This document shows, piece by piece, positions 29,290 through 38,994 of a stretch of DNA of 64,000 nt. Numbering within the stretch: the stretch's first letter is position 1; every line of letters starts with the position of its first letter. The stretch comes from OLB9 sp041392785. GTDB lineage: Bacteria; Bacteroidota; Bacteroidia; Chitinophagales; Saprospiraceae. The notes below the pieces were generated by a model. The model was not told the origin of the DNA. It was given only the letters and a program-made list of their open reading frames with translations, and ran no database searches. The DNA lies in the NCBI GenBank assembly GCA_041392785.1, contig JAWKLK010000008.1:1-64000 (forward strand), written 5' to 3'. Made by a program: the position numbers and the translations under genes.

Positions 29290-30180
29290 ATGGAAGCAAA
29301 ATTTAAAAGCCTATCAATATTTGAGTTTCAGAGCAAATTTCCTGATGAAGATTCTTGTTATGCTTATTTATCAGAATTAAAGTGGAAAGGTGGTTATGAA
29401 TGTCCCAAATGCAAACATAAAAAGCATTGCAAAGGCATCAACAAATACGATCGGCAATGTACTAAATGTGGATATCTAGAGAGTCCAACGGCTGGTTCTC
29501 TGTTTCATAAAGTAAAATTTTCAATCCTTAAAGCGTTTTGGATTGTGTATTATGTTTCAACGAGTAAAAAAGGAATTGCATCTACTGAACTAAGTCGAAA
29601 ACTTGATTTAAGACAAAAGACATGTTGGATGTTTAAGCAAAAAGTCATGCAAGCCATGGCTAGTAGTGGAGATAATCTTTTGACTGGCAAAGTAGAAGTT
29701 GATGAGTTCGTGATCGGTCAGCAAGAGGAAGGCGTAGTTGGGAGGAAAAATAAGAATAAAAGATTGATAGTCATAGCCATAGAAAAAGGTGGGAAAGGAG
29801 CTGGCCGCATATATGCTAAACAAATTGATAGATCGACAAAGAATAATTTGAAAACTTTCATGGATAAAACCATTTCAAAGTCAGCAGAAATAAAAACCGA
29901 TGCTTGGTCGTCATATCGAAGTTTAGAGAAAGAAATGCCAAATCTCAAAACGGAGAAATCGAAGAAGAAAGGAAGTAATTTTACAGTAATGCATCGAATA
30001 ATTATGGGATTTAAATCTTGGTTGAGAGGCATACATGGTCACGCTAAACATCTGCAATACTATCTAGATGAATATTGTTACAGATACAATCGAAACAAGA
30101 TGAAGGAGGGTATTTTTGATAATCTACTACTGCGAATGATAAAGCACAAACCTGTTCCATATAAAACACTAATTGCTTAA
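29290..30180 (+). CDS. IS1595-family (ISXO2-like) transposase
   Basis: 296 aa from the Met at 29290, chosen because the promoter element sits just before it; a longer frame starts at 29248. The N-terminus has a zinc ribbon (CPKCKHKKHC, then CTKCGY), followed by the DDE-type ISXO2 domain with VEVDEFVIG (first Asp), KTDAWSSY (second Asp) and a C-terminal YLDEYCYRYNRN stretch carrying the acidic partner. The frame is intact, so this copy could be active. Confidence 0.92.
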   Translation: MEAKFKSLSIFEFQSKFPDEDSCYAYLSELKWKGGYECPKCKHKKHCKGINKYDRQCTKCGYLESPTAGSLFHKVKFSILKAFWIVYYVSTSKKGIASTELSRKLDLRQKTCWMFKQKVMQAMASSGDNLLTGKVEVDEFVIGQQEEGVVGRKNKNKRLIVIAIEKGGKGAGRIYAKQIDRSTKNNLKTFMDKTISKSAEIKTDAWSSYRSLEKEMPNLKTEKSKKKGSNFTVMHRIIMGFKSWLRGIHGHAKHLQYYLDEYCYRYNRNKMKEGIFDNLLLRMIKHKPVPYKTLIA

Positions 30181-30193
30181 ATGCCTAATTCTA

Positions 30194-30598
30194 TCATATT
30201 TTTTTAAACTGCCTGGTAGATAATCCATGTCTTCCCATTTTATATAATTTAAAAGTTGTTGTTGAAATATCAAATGTATATTCAATATTGAAGCAGTCTG
30301 TTTCAAAACTTATTGTTTTGTTCAATACATTTATATGATAGTTTCCTCTACATTCCTTACTTGAGGCTGCTTCTTGTCTCGAAAAAATTAGATTATCAAC
30401 GAAAGTAAATCTTTCTCTATCTTCCACCATTTCTAATGGGTAATCAAAGCCCGCAGAAAAATGTGTTGCCTCCCAAGACCCCAATAGGCATTCGGTAATT
30501 TGATGGTTTTCGCAGTGGATAAATTCAGTAGTTTCACATTCTTTTTTACAAGCTAAAAATGATAATGTGAAGATGAATATTATGTTGTAAAACTTCAT
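30194..30598 (-). CDS. Small secreted lipoprotein
   Basis: 134 aa. A signal peptide ends in the lipobox FLAC (Cys at 17), followed by Cys-containing sequence (KKECETTEF, CENHQITECLLGSWEATHF). The GSWEATHF start and beta-rich remainder recall lipocalin-like proteins of Bacteroidota. The IS1595 element ends 3 bp from the stop codon, and the stop is part of the flanking direct repeat. It follows a type IX-secreted protein gene by 19 bp, so the two may be co-transcribed. Confidence 0.68.
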   Translation of the reverse strand: MKFYNIIFIFTLSFLACKKECETTEFIHCENHQITECLLGSWEATHFSAGFDYPLEMVEDRERFTFVDNLIFSRQEAASSKECRGNYHINVLNKTISFETDCFNIEYTFDISTTTFKLYKMGRHGLSTRQFKKI

Positions 30599-30617
30599 GA
30601 CTGTACTATTAATTTAG

Positions 30618-32153
30618 TTAGTGAATAATTATTTTTTGTTTTATGATTTTACCAGACTTAAGCTGTAAATGGACGATGTACATACCTGTAGGCAGGTCAG
30701 TAAGAAATAAATCTTGATCAGGTGTAGCAACTTCTTTTGCGAGTGCACCTTGTGCAGTATGGAAGGAAAGCCTAGCCACTGATTCATTGTTGAGCAACTC
30801 TATATGTCCATTAGATGGATTTGGATAAAGCATAGCTTCCTCATAAGTCAGATGAGGTGTACTCAATGTGCTACTTATGGTGTCAGGAAAAACCTTAGTG
30901 AGCATCTCACACTGATCATCTATACACCCATTGGCATCCATCCGCACAATAAATATGTCGGGATCGGATCGTCCTTGCATGACCATGGGATCATATTCAA
31001 GGTAGTTTTTTAAAATGCCAACTGCTATTAAATCGCCATTATCCGTTTCTTCAACATCATGTAAACTACCATCACAAAAATCTAATACAGGGCGGTCTCT
31101 ATAAAATGCCTTTTCCCATAGCAATTTTCCATCCGCTGTCATACGGAATAAATAAGGCACCCTAAATATTATCGAACTGACGTTGATATTACGATTCCCA
31201 TAAGTCCCTGTGCCGATAAAATCTCCATTTTTAAGCTTTTTGAGAGAATATACATTTCTTGCTGTTTTTGTATTGTGATCCCAAAATTTGAACTCCCAAG
31301 CAATACTCTTGTCAGGCCTTACAGATTGGAGTTTTACGGCATAATTAAATGTTTTGTCAGCTAATGCTATAACAATATTACCGTTGTCTAACTCGCACAT
31401 ATGTGTGGATTGAGTCGAACGTGTTGGTTCAGAAATCCAATGCCATACAAGATTTACGCACGAATCGTATTTTAATATGTGGGCCTTTTCGTTAAGAGCA
31501 TTTTCTCTCACTAGTACAGAAAGTGTGAGAAAATTATTTACATCTACTAAGGAAGACCATACAGCATTTTCCGCAGCATAGTTTATGGTCAAAAGAGTAT
31601 CCAATACGTTTTTATCCATTATGAATATTTGACCTAAGCCAGATTGATCATTCAATCCATTGGCAGTTCCGCCAACCATCAATTTTTGGTTAAAAAGCGT
31701 AGAAACCAACTGATAGTATATTCTTTCTTCAGCCCTGTCCTCATGCAATCTATAGCTACTCTTCAAAGATAGATCATCCAAACTTATCTGATTAACAATA
31801 AAAGCTTTAGAGTAATCATCCTTAAGATATTCTTCTCCCATAAAAAGAATTTGATTTTGAGTGGTATCAATAATCATGGACTCAACCCCAGTACTAAACT
31901 GGCGAACCAAAACACTATCCGATATATTTGCAAGTTCATCCATCAATAACACTCCACAGCATGCTTCTAGTAAATTTCCATCTTCATTAACACAAATTCC
32001 GTCGTGGTGGATAAAATAATTTTCATTATATTTTTCTATTTCTATAGCTCCTTGTGGTCTATTATCAAAATCTATAATCTTAGCATACCGAGTTTGGCAA
32101 TTTGCCGAAATAAAACCTAAACTAAGAATTACAAAAATATAAAAAGTCTTCAT
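30618..32153 (-). CDS. Secreted protein with type IX sorting domain
   Basis: 511 aa. A signal peptide (about 1-19) is followed by a beta-propeller-like body with repeated aromatic/Gly strands, for example LMVGGTANGLNDQSGLGQIF and GDFIGTGTYGNRNINVS, about 50 residues apart. The last 75 residues are a Por-type C-terminal sorting domain (LYPNPSNGHIELLN, DLPTGMYIVHLQL), which sends proteins through the type IX system to the surface. The binding or catalytic role is not evident. Confidence 0.82.
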   Translation of the reverse strand: MKTFYIFVILSLGFISANCQTRYAKIIDFDNRPQGAIEIEKYNENYFIHHDGICVNEDGNLLEACCGVLLMDELANISDSVLVRQFSTGVESMIIDTTQNQILFMGEEYLKDDYSKAFIVNQISLDDLSLKSSYRLHEDRAEERIYYQLVSTLFNQKLMVGGTANGLNDQSGLGQIFIMDKNVLDTLLTINYAAENAVWSSLVDVNNFLTLSVLVRENALNEKAHILKYDSCVNLVWHWISEPTRSTQSTHMCELDNGNIVIALADKTFNYAVKLQSVRPDKSIAWEFKFWDHNTKTARNVYSLKKLKNGDFIGTGTYGNRNINVSSIIFRVPYLFRMTADGKLLWEKAFYRDRPVLDFCDGSLHDVEETDNGDLIAVGILKNYLEYDPMVMQGRSDPDIFIVRMDANGCIDDQCEMLTKVFPDTISSTLSTPHLTYEEAMLYPNPSNGHIELLNNESVARLSFHTAQGALAKEVATPDQDLFLTDLPTGMYIVHLQLKSGKIIKQKIIIH

Positions 32154-33200
32154 CTATTTAGAATTTGCTAAGTTGTTGAATTTGTTTGATTTGCGGAATT
32201 GCTTCACTTGAAAAATTAGGCACTAATCTTACCCTCTTTAATCATTCAGGTTTGCATGCACGCCGCTTATGTTGATTTCATGTATATAAATTTATTGAAT
32301 TAGGCATATTATAAATGAATTTAACCCCTATATTTGCTACAAATATAGTTAATATAATGGAAGCAAAATTTAAAAGCCTATCAATATTTGAGTTTCAGAG
32401 CAAATTTCCTGATGAAGATTCTGTTATGCTTATTTATCAGAATTAAAGTGGAAAGGGTGGTTATGAATGTCCCAAATGCAAACATAAAAAGCATTGCAAA
32501 GGCATCAACAAATATACTCGGCAATGTACTAAATGTGGATATCTAGAGAGTCCAACGGTTGGTACTCGTTTCATAAAGTAAAATTTTCAATCCTTAAAGC
32601 GTTTTGGATTGTGTATTATGTTTCAACGAGTAAAAAAGGAATTGCATCTACTGAACTAAGTCGAAAACTTGATTTAAGACAAAAGACATGTTGGATGTTT
32701 ACAAAAAGTCATGCAAGTCATGGCTAGTAGTAGAGATAATCTTTTGACTGGCAAAGTAGAAGTTGATGAGTTCGTGATCGGTCAGCAAGAGGAAGGCGTA
32801 GTTGGAGGAAAATAAGAATAAAAAGATTGATAGTCATAGCCATAGAAAAAGGTGGAAAGGAGCTGGCCGCATATATGCTAAACAAATTGATAGATCGACA
32901 AAGAATAATTTGAAAACTTTCATGGATAAAACCATTTCAAAGTCAGCAGAAATAAAACCCGATGCTTGGTCGTCATATCGAAGTTTAGAGAAAGAAATGC
33001 CAAATCTCAAAACGGAGAAATCGAAGAAGAAAGGGAAGTAATTTTACAGTAATGCATCGAATAATATGGGATTTAAATCTTGGTTGAGATGTGCATACAT
33101 GGTCACGCTAAACATCTGCAATACTATCTAGATGAATATTGTTACAGATACAATCGAAACAAGATGAAGGAGGGTATTTTTGATAATCTACTACTGCGAA

Positions 33201-34695
33201 GAGACTGTTCAATAAAGTGTGTCTATCTATCTTTGCAAAATGAATAAAGAAGAAAAGAAAGTTAGAAGCGATAGCGCTTTTACGAAAGGATGAAACAACG
33301 ACTCTATTCAAAAGAGTCCTTGTTTGGAGACGGGAGTCCGTTTAGTGAGCTGTTACAAAACATGGTCAATAAAATGTTGGAGGGTGAAGTCGATCATCAT
33401 ATAGCAGATGAATTGAACATGGGTAAGAGCAATAAGCGAATGGATATACGAAGAAATAGGTCATCATGACAAAGTGGCCCTATCGAGGTACACACACCCA
33501 GAGATAGGAATTCAACTTTCGAGCCTGAACTGATAGGTAAACGAGAAAGGAACTCCATAGCGGCATCGATGAACAAATCATCGCTTTATACGCACAAGGC
33601 AATTCTGTTGAGGATGTACGAAGATTGATACAAAAGATCTATGGGATAGAAATATCAGTGGGGAAGATATCTCAAATTACGGACAATGTATTGCCCGAGA
33701 TTGAAGTGGAAAACTCGGCCATTTTCTATCATTTTATCCCATTGTATATCTGGATGCGATACATTTTAAGGTGCGGCATGAAGGCGTGTATAGTACTAGG
33801 GCATTTTATACGGTGTATTCGGTAGATTGGGCAGGCAACAGGGACTTACTAGGCTTGTACATCAACCAAAGTGAGGGAGCCCACAATTGGGGATTGGTAT
33901 TACAAGACCTGAAAAAGCGAGTCGTTGAAGACATTCTTGTGATATGCACAGATAATCTGAAGGGATTTTCACAGACGATCCAGGAAGAATATCCAAGAGG
34001 TATTATTCAAAAATGTATAGTCCACCAAGTAAGAAGTTCAATGAAATATGTGGACGATAAGGATGTGAAAAAGGTAGTAGCTTCGCTAAGGAAAGTATAT
34101 AGCGCACCTATTGAAGGAAGCAGCCCTATCGGCCTTCGAACTGTTCAAAGAACAATGGGGTGAAAGATACAAATACGTAGTAGAACAATGGGAGCAATCA
34201 TGGGAAGAACTTCATGGCATTCATGAACTTTGGAATAATACATACGCAGGATGATATACACAACCAACCCTGTGGAGGCACTTCATAGAATCATTAGAAA
34301 AATCGTAAAAGGCAAAGCTGCCTGGGTATCGGAAACAGCGTTGCTAAAACAGATATATCTATCCCTGATGCACAATGAAAATCTTGGCGGAGAACAGCGA
34401 ATAATTGGAAATCAATACAAAGAGAAATCATGTATTTATATCCAGAAGTAGTCAATCAACATATCAGATAAGTCAGACGTATGAGCGCAAGAGTCCAGAA
34501 CATGATGCTTCAACTTGAAAACAAAGGTATGCTTTGTTCCAAATCAGTAAAGGCTAAAATGAATGGCTCCTATGTCGCCAGCCTTGACAGATTTTCCACA
34601 AAGCATGGTAGTTGTTTACAAGTTGAAGCATCAAAACCTATCATGGTTGTTTTATTAATTATTTTTAACCCAGACACACTTTATTGAACTATTCC
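33201..34695 (+). mobile_element. IS256-family insertion sequence nested in the IS1595 copy
   Basis: 1,495 bp. Terminal inverted repeats share GTTCAATAAAGTGTGTC (left near 33207, right complement near 34686). It is flanked by the 8-bp target duplication ACTGCGAA (33193-33200 and 34696-34703), the length typical of IS256. Removing the element and one repeat restores the host IS exactly. Confidence 0.88.
33240..34451 (+). pseudogene. IS256/Mutator-family transposase, multiply frameshifted
   Basis: Fragments in three frames give the Mutator-type transposase in order: an N-terminal region (MLEGEVDHHIADELNMGKSN), RLIQKIYGIEISVGKISQIT, the DDE core (DNLKGFSQTIQEEYPRG, IVHQVRSSMKYV) and the C-terminal YTTNPVEALHRIIRKIVKG. 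At least six frame changes separate them. As written it is inactive; the indels resemble those seen in rpoB/rpoC, so part of the damage may be sequence error. Confidence 0.8.
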
Positions 34696-34869
34696 ACTGC
34701 GAATGATAAAGCACAAACCTGTTCCATATAAAACACTAATTGCTTAAATGCCTAATTCTATAAATTTAATTATGTTTCAAAGGCCACATGGAATCCCCTT
34801 GATTTAATCATATAGGTTTGTGATCTTTGTATCATGGGGATTTCATCATAATACTTTTAGCGTATATAC

Positions 34870-34890
34870 GGGTAGTCAAAAAGACTACCC
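34870..34890. repeat. Perfect hairpin
   Basis: GGGTAGTC AAAAA GACTACCC, an 8-bp stem with a 5-base loop, without a U-run. It lies between the IS1595 copy and the sorting-domain remnant; it could be a terminator-like stem for the remnant on the minus strand. Confidence 0.5.
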
Positions 34891-34926
34891 AATACTTAAC
34901 TATTAATAATTTTAATTATAAACGTA

Positions 34927-35337
34927 CTACTTTGGTGGTAAACACTGATCATTTCCTGACATGACTTCTACCAAATAGATACCATTACTGATATCTGTCA
35001 TATCTATCACATTCTCCCCATGTAGTCCACCTACCGATTTCATGATTCTTCCCATGAGATCTTTTACATTAATAACGTATTTTTGATCATAAACGTTGGT
35101 ATTTATGTTCACAATATGTTCATTCCCTGTGACAGGATTAAGCGATATCTCAAAAATTAAATCTCTGACAGCAATCGTAAGTATAGGAGTAACAACATTA
35201 AAGCAATTAACTTTGACTTCAAAATTCGTCTGGTCAAATGTATTGGCCAGGGCCCGAGCTAGGTGTGCCATGTCAACAATATCTGCATAACTCTGTGGGA
35301 TCACAACTAATAAAAGATGTCCATTTAGTACCGGCAC
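34927..35337 (-). pseudogene. Remnant of a secreted protein with type IX sorting domain
   Basis: 136 codons from a GTG just after a stop. The C-terminal two-thirds resembles a Por-type sorting domain (NPVTGNEHIVNIN, GRIMKSVGG, DISNGIYLVEVMSG), but there is no signal peptide and no mature domain before it, and it ends in QCLPPK instead of the usual basic tail. This is best read as the 3' end of a larger gene lost by rearrangement, possibly linked to the IS insertions next door. Confidence 0.55.
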
Positions 35338-35470
35338 TGCCGTTACGCTTAATTATGTTCAAATTGAAGGATTTTAATTTTTTCAGCAAACCCTAAATGT
35401 TTACCCACTATTCATAGCGCTATAATACAAGCTGCTTTATATTTTTCCCACTTAAATCATCATAGGCCAA

Positions 35471-35932
35471 TCAATTTTTTGTCAAGTAATATGTTTTAGT
35501 TGAAAAAATAGTTTCATTTTTAGTATTTATGTATTTATTATGGCTTTCTAATGATAGTTTTGTAGAATTTAATTCAATAACCTTATAAGTAATTTCATAT
35601 TTCAAACCCAAATTCCCTATTGGAGGATAAAGGTTCTTCTCAAGTTTTAAAGATGAATTCGATTGGTTTAAGAAATAGGTAAAAGTATCTCTAACTAAAT
35701 CTCGTCCAACTAATTCAGGATCCCCTTGGTTTGTTACTAATGAATCATTACCAAAATACCATTGATGATTGTCAATAGTGTCAATTGTTGTTGATATTGA
35801 ATCCTTTGTCTCTTTAACCACTAAAAACCCTTCCCAATTTCCAATGAGCGAATAGTTAACAAAATCATTACTATCGTTCTGGCAGGATGCAAAAACATGC
35901 AAGGTAAGTACAATACAAATTAAGCGTTTCAT
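35471..35932 (-). CDS. Lipoprotein, lipocalin-like beta protein
   Basis: 153 aa. Signal peptide with lipobox FASC (Cys at 17). The body begins with a GNWEGFLVV strand and is rich in beta strands and Thr/Ser/Asn; this shape is common among Bacteroidota lipocalin-like lipoproteins. No conserved catalytic residue is visible. It stands alone near the IS cluster and has similar leader and style to the lipoprotein at 30194, though I see no close sequence match. Confidence 0.62.
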   Translation of the reverse strand: MKRLICIVLTLHVFASCQNDSNDFVNYSLIGNWEGFLVVKETKDSISTTIDTIDNHQWYFGNDSLVTNQGDPELVGRDLVRDTFTYFLNQSNSSLKLEKNLYPPIGNLGLKYEITYKVIELNSTKLSLESHNKYINTKNETIFSTKTYYLTKN

Positions 35933-36246
35933 GTTTAAATATTTATTTAATTTTTTGGTTTAAAAAATTTGAAAGTGTTTATTTTTGAGTTATTATATAT
36001 AATTTGTAAAAAATAAAATCCAGAATTCAAGTTACTAACATCAATAGTATTCTCTCGAGCCTATCTTGATATTTGCTTATTTTGGTCTTCATCAGATTAT
36101 CCCTTTGTGCAAAAATACTATAACTGCTCATCATTACACCAAAAAGCTAATTTTTCGTACCATAGTTTATCGGTTTTTACGGTAATATTATATTAAAACA
36201 AAGGTAAGGCGCATTTTTCAATTTTGTCTTCAAAAATTTGGTCAAT

Positions 36247-36275
36247 TTGTCCAACTATTTAATATACTTGTCCAA
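36247..36275 (+). promoter_or_regulatory. Direct repeats upstream of the XRE regulator (candidate operator)
   Basis: TTGTCCAA occurs at 36247-36254 and 36268-36275, 21 bp apart (two helical turns), 35 bp before the regulator's ATG. The spacing suits autoregulation by a dimeric HTH protein. Nothing else was recognised in the 35933-36309 gap. Confidence 0.4.
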
Positions 36276-36309
36276 TATTTTGGTTTTTATAATATAAAAA
36301 TTATGTAGT

Positions 36310-36684
36310 ATGAATATTGGACTGAAGATAAAATCATTGCGAGAAGCTAAAAATATCTCAAGGGAACAAATGATAGATCATCTACCCATGTCTAAAAATA
36401 CATATAAAAAAAAAGAATATGGAGAGAAAACTCCTACCTTGGATGAATTGAAGATTATAGCATCTGTTTTGAAAATTGACCCCATCCTATTCCTTAATGA
36501 TGAAGGCACCTTTATAGTAAATCATGGAGATTATTATACTGGTATAGGAAATGTAATCATTAATGAAAAAGCGGTAATAGATGACCTTCGTAAATCATTA
36601 GATAGGTTTATGGAGTTAGTGGAGATGTTGACTTACAGACAGAAGAAAAAAATAGATTACCTCCTACTCCTCCGACTATTTTGA
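36310..36684 (+). CDS. XRE-family helix-turn-helix regulator
   Basis: 124 aa. The HTH (about residues 5-60) reads IKSLREAKNISREQMIDHL, with the recognition helix near MSKNTYKKKEYGEKTP. The C-terminal half (about 65-124) is probably a dimerisation or ligand part. It is convergent with, and overlaps by 28 bp, the GlsB-like gene. Direct repeats just upstream suggest that it controls itself. The target genes are unknown. Confidence 0.8.
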   Translation: MNIGLKIKSLREAKNISREQMIDHLPMSKNTYKKKEYGEKTPTLDELKIIASVLKIDPILFLNDEGTFIVNHGDYYTGIGNVIINEKAVIDDLRKSLDRFMELVEMLTYRQKKKIDYLLLLRLF

Positions 36685-36956
36685 TTGGTGCGCTGAAGAA
36701 ATTTGATCACTTCGATAAAAGCCAATAATACTATCGCACCTAACACCGCTGTGACAAACCTGCCTACTATACCATCCATCATGGGAATCTTTGCCACTTT
36801 GACAACCCATACGCCAATGACACCACCTATGACGCCCACCACAATGTTGCCTAGACAGCCATAGCCATCGCCCCCTAAAAGCCTGCTAGCAATGTAACCA
36901 CACACAGCGCCAAAAAATGCATCCTGCAAAATGGTCCAATCAAAATTTTCTATCAT
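36657..36956 (-). CDS. GlsB/YeaQ/YmgE-family membrane protein
   Basis: 99 aa with three glycine-rich membrane helices (about 12-27, 33-52, 65-86). GAVCGYIASRLLGG and GCLGNIVVGVIGGVIGVWV match the transglycosylase-associated (GlsB/YeaQ) family, small stress-linked inner-membrane proteins. The Lys/Arg/Ser-rich tail overlaps the 3' end of the XRE gene on the other strand. Confidence 0.8.
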   Translation of the reverse strand: MIENFDWTILQDAFFGAVCGYIASRLLGGDGYGCLGNIVVGVIGGVIGVWVVKVAKIPMMDGIVGRFVTAVLGAIVLLAFIEVIKFLQRTNQNSRRSRR

Positions 36957-36971
36957 AACTATAGTAAACGA

Positions 36972-37002
36972 AAAAAGTCTGGGATTGCTCCACAGACTTT
37001 TT
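36972..37002 (-). terminator. Terminator of the nqr operon
   Basis: AAAAAGTCTG and CAGACTTTTT form a 10-bp stem with an 11-base loop, 26 bp beyond the nqrF stop. Confidence 0.82.
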
Positions 37003-37027
37003 ACTTTATTTGATATTTACACTAATA

Positions 37028-38361
37028 TTAACCTCCGAAATCATCAAAAGCTATATTATCTTCTGGTACTCCTAGCTCATCCAATGCTTTCAAAACGGAT
37101 TGGTTCATCATCGGAGGGCCACAGAAATAATATTCAATTTCTTCGGTTCAGAATGCTTAGCAAGATATTCCTTCACTAATACAGGCATGATAAATCCCTT
37201 GAATCCATCACCCGAGCTATCGATGTCTGCCTTTACTTGCCAATTATCTTCAGGAAGCGGATTGTCCAAAGCTACATAGAACTTAAAGTTTGGAAACTCT
37301 CTCTCAATGGCTCTAAACTCATCAATGTAAAATAACTCTCTCTTTGTACGTCCGCCATACCAGAATGATATTTTCCTATCCCTTGTTTTAAGTGTGTGAA
37401 ATAGATGGAATAAGTGTGATCGTAAAGGTGCCATACCAGCACCACCACCGATATACACCATTTCTTTTTTTGTGTCTTTTATAAAAAACTCGCCATATGG
37501 ACCGGACACTGTGCATTTATCACCAGGTTTAAGGCCGAAGATATAGGAAGAACATACGCCCGGATTTACAGGCATCCATGATTTAGTGGCGCCATTGAAT
37601 GGAGGTGTGGCAATCCTGATATTTAACTTGACTATATTACCTTCAGCAGGGTGATTTGCCATAGAATAGGCTCTAAACTGTGGTTCATCGTTGATCATTT
37701 TTAGATCCCAAAGTTTGTACAAGTCCCATTCAGATTGAAATTTCTTAGGGTCATTGTGGTATTCTGGATGCGCAGTGATGTCAATATTTTTGAAGTCTAC
37801 TGTCACTTTTGGCACGTCAATCTGAATATATCCTCCGGACTGAAAATCCATGTGTTCGCCTTCCGGCAATCTCACAACAAATTCTTTAATGAATGACGCC
37901 ACGTTATAGTTTGATATAACCTCACATTCCCACTTTTTAATGCCGAAAATCTCTTGAGGTATACCAATTTTCATATCTTCTCTCACCTTGACCTGACAGG
38001 CTAAACGCATTCCTTCTGCAGCCTCCTTGCGCGATAAATGGTTTAATTCTGTAGGTAACACATCGCCACCACCAGAATATACATGACATTCACACATACC
38101 ACAAGTACCGCCACCGCCACAAGCTGATGGCAAAAATACTTTTTGGTCTCCAAGAGCTGTCAATAGTGATGAACCGGGAGATGTTTCTATAGGTGCTGAT
38201 TCATCTCCATTGATTATTATCTTCACATTACCTTGCGGTACCAATTTTTTTCTAGCATAAATCAACATGAGAGACAATGCCAATATCACAGCACTGAAGA
38301 TTACAACAGCGTAAATGATCGGTGTCCAAGATATTAATACTATTAATGGAAGTAATACCAT
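37028..38361 (-). CDS. nqrF: Na+-transporting NADH:quinone reductase subunit F (frameshift near C-terminus)
   Basis: About 444 codons from the ATG at 38361 to the TAA at 37028-37030. N-terminal membrane helix, 2Fe-2S ferredoxin domain with CGGGGTCGMC (about 80-90), FAD domain (RAYSMANHP) and NADH domain (GGGAGMAPLRSH, FWYGGRTKREL). As written, the frame ends early at 37108, but restoring one base near 37144 continues into the family C-terminus (YYFCGPPMMNQS, ending DDFGG). NqrF takes electrons from NADH. Last gene of the operon. Confidence 0.93.
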
Positions 38362-38382
38362 GATTTCTTAAATTTTGAAAAA

Positions 38383-38985
38383 TTAAAAGGCTGCTGGATC
38401 GATACCCATCAAACCCATAAACGCCATACCCATCAAACCGGTAAGAATAAAAGCCATACCTAACCCTCTTAGTGGTGCAGGAACATTGGAATAAGCCATT
38501 TTTTCTCGGATGGCAGCTATTGCAACAATTGCCAAGGCCCATCCAAATCCTCCGCCCAATCCATAAGAAACAGATTGTACAAAGTTATATTCTTTTGTGA
38601 TCATAAATAATGATCCACCCAAAATAGCACAGTTTACAGTAATAAGTGGTAAGAAAATCCCAAGTGAATTGTATAAAGATGGCGAATACTTCTCAACTAC
38701 CATCTCAACCAATTGTACTAATGCAGCAATGGTAGAAATGAAGATGATAAAACGCAAAAACGTCAAATCGAGTTTGAAAAAGCCATTCTCACCCAATAAA
38801 TAGTAATCGATAAGCCAGTTCATCGGAATTGTCAAACCTAAAACAAAAATGACCGCAATTCCTAAACCCAATGCTGTCTTTACACTTTTAGAAACGGCAA
38901 GAAAAGAACACATTCCAAGAAAATAGGCCAATGCCATATTTTCAATAAATGCTGATTTTATAAAGATATTAATTAAATCACCCAT
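38383..38985 (-). CDS. nqrE: Na+-transporting NADH:quinone reductase subunit E
   Basis: 200 aa, about six membrane helices, normal length. Conserved segments include GMCSFLAVSKSVKTALGLG and NCAILGGSLFMI, which hold the Cys of the membrane iron centre shared with NqrD. Ten bases after nqrD. Confidence 0.95.
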   Translation of the reverse strand: MGDLINIFIKSAFIENMALAYFLGMCSFLAVSKSVKTALGLGIAVIFVLGLTIPMNWLIDYYLLGENGFFKLDLTFLRFIIFISTIAALVQLVEMVVEKYSPSLYNSLGIFLPLITVNCAILGGSLFMITKEYNFVQSVSYGLGGGFGWALAIVAIAAIREKMAYSNVPAPLRGLGMAFILTGLMGMAFMGLMGIDPAAF

Positions 38986-38994
38986 GACATAATA

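Larger units (their letters stand above)
29230..30191 (+). mobile_element. IS1595-family insertion sequence, intact copy
   Basis: 962 bp. Ends are GAATTAGGCAT (29230-29240) and ATGCCTAATTC (30181-30191), an 11-bp inverted repeat. It is flanked by the direct repeat ATCATATTT (ending two bases before the left end and starting one base after the right end), so the exact tips could extend 1-2 bases. It carries one complete transposase gene and its own promoter. A second, damaged copy lies at 32297-34758. Confidence 0.85.
32357..34747 (+). pseudogene. IS1595 transposase, frameshifted and interrupted
   Basis: Nearly identical in sequence to the transposase at 29290-30180 but broken by indels (for example a lost T near 32422, an extra G near 32456, and changes near 32700, 32806 and 33034) and split at 33200 by the IS256-type insertion. 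Recognisable pieces are the zinc ribbon at the start, the helix RKLDLRQKTCWMF and the block ending at the same stop. It cannot make a full transposase as written. Confidence 0.85.
32297..34758 (+). mobile_element. IS1595-family insertion sequence, second copy, split by an IS256-type element
   Basis: The ends repeat those of the intact copy (GAATTAGGCAT at 32297, ATGCCTAATTC ending at 34758) and are flanked by ATAAATTTA on both sides, different from the first copy's flank, so it is an independent insertion. Without the nested element it is 959 bp against 962 bp. It differs from the first copy by about ten 1-base indels and some substitutions. Confidence 0.85.

Noticed and set aside
29230..34758. 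The two IS1595 copies as a composite transposon
   Set aside because: Each copy has a different flanking target duplication, showing independent insertion; the genes between them are ordinary surface-protein genes.
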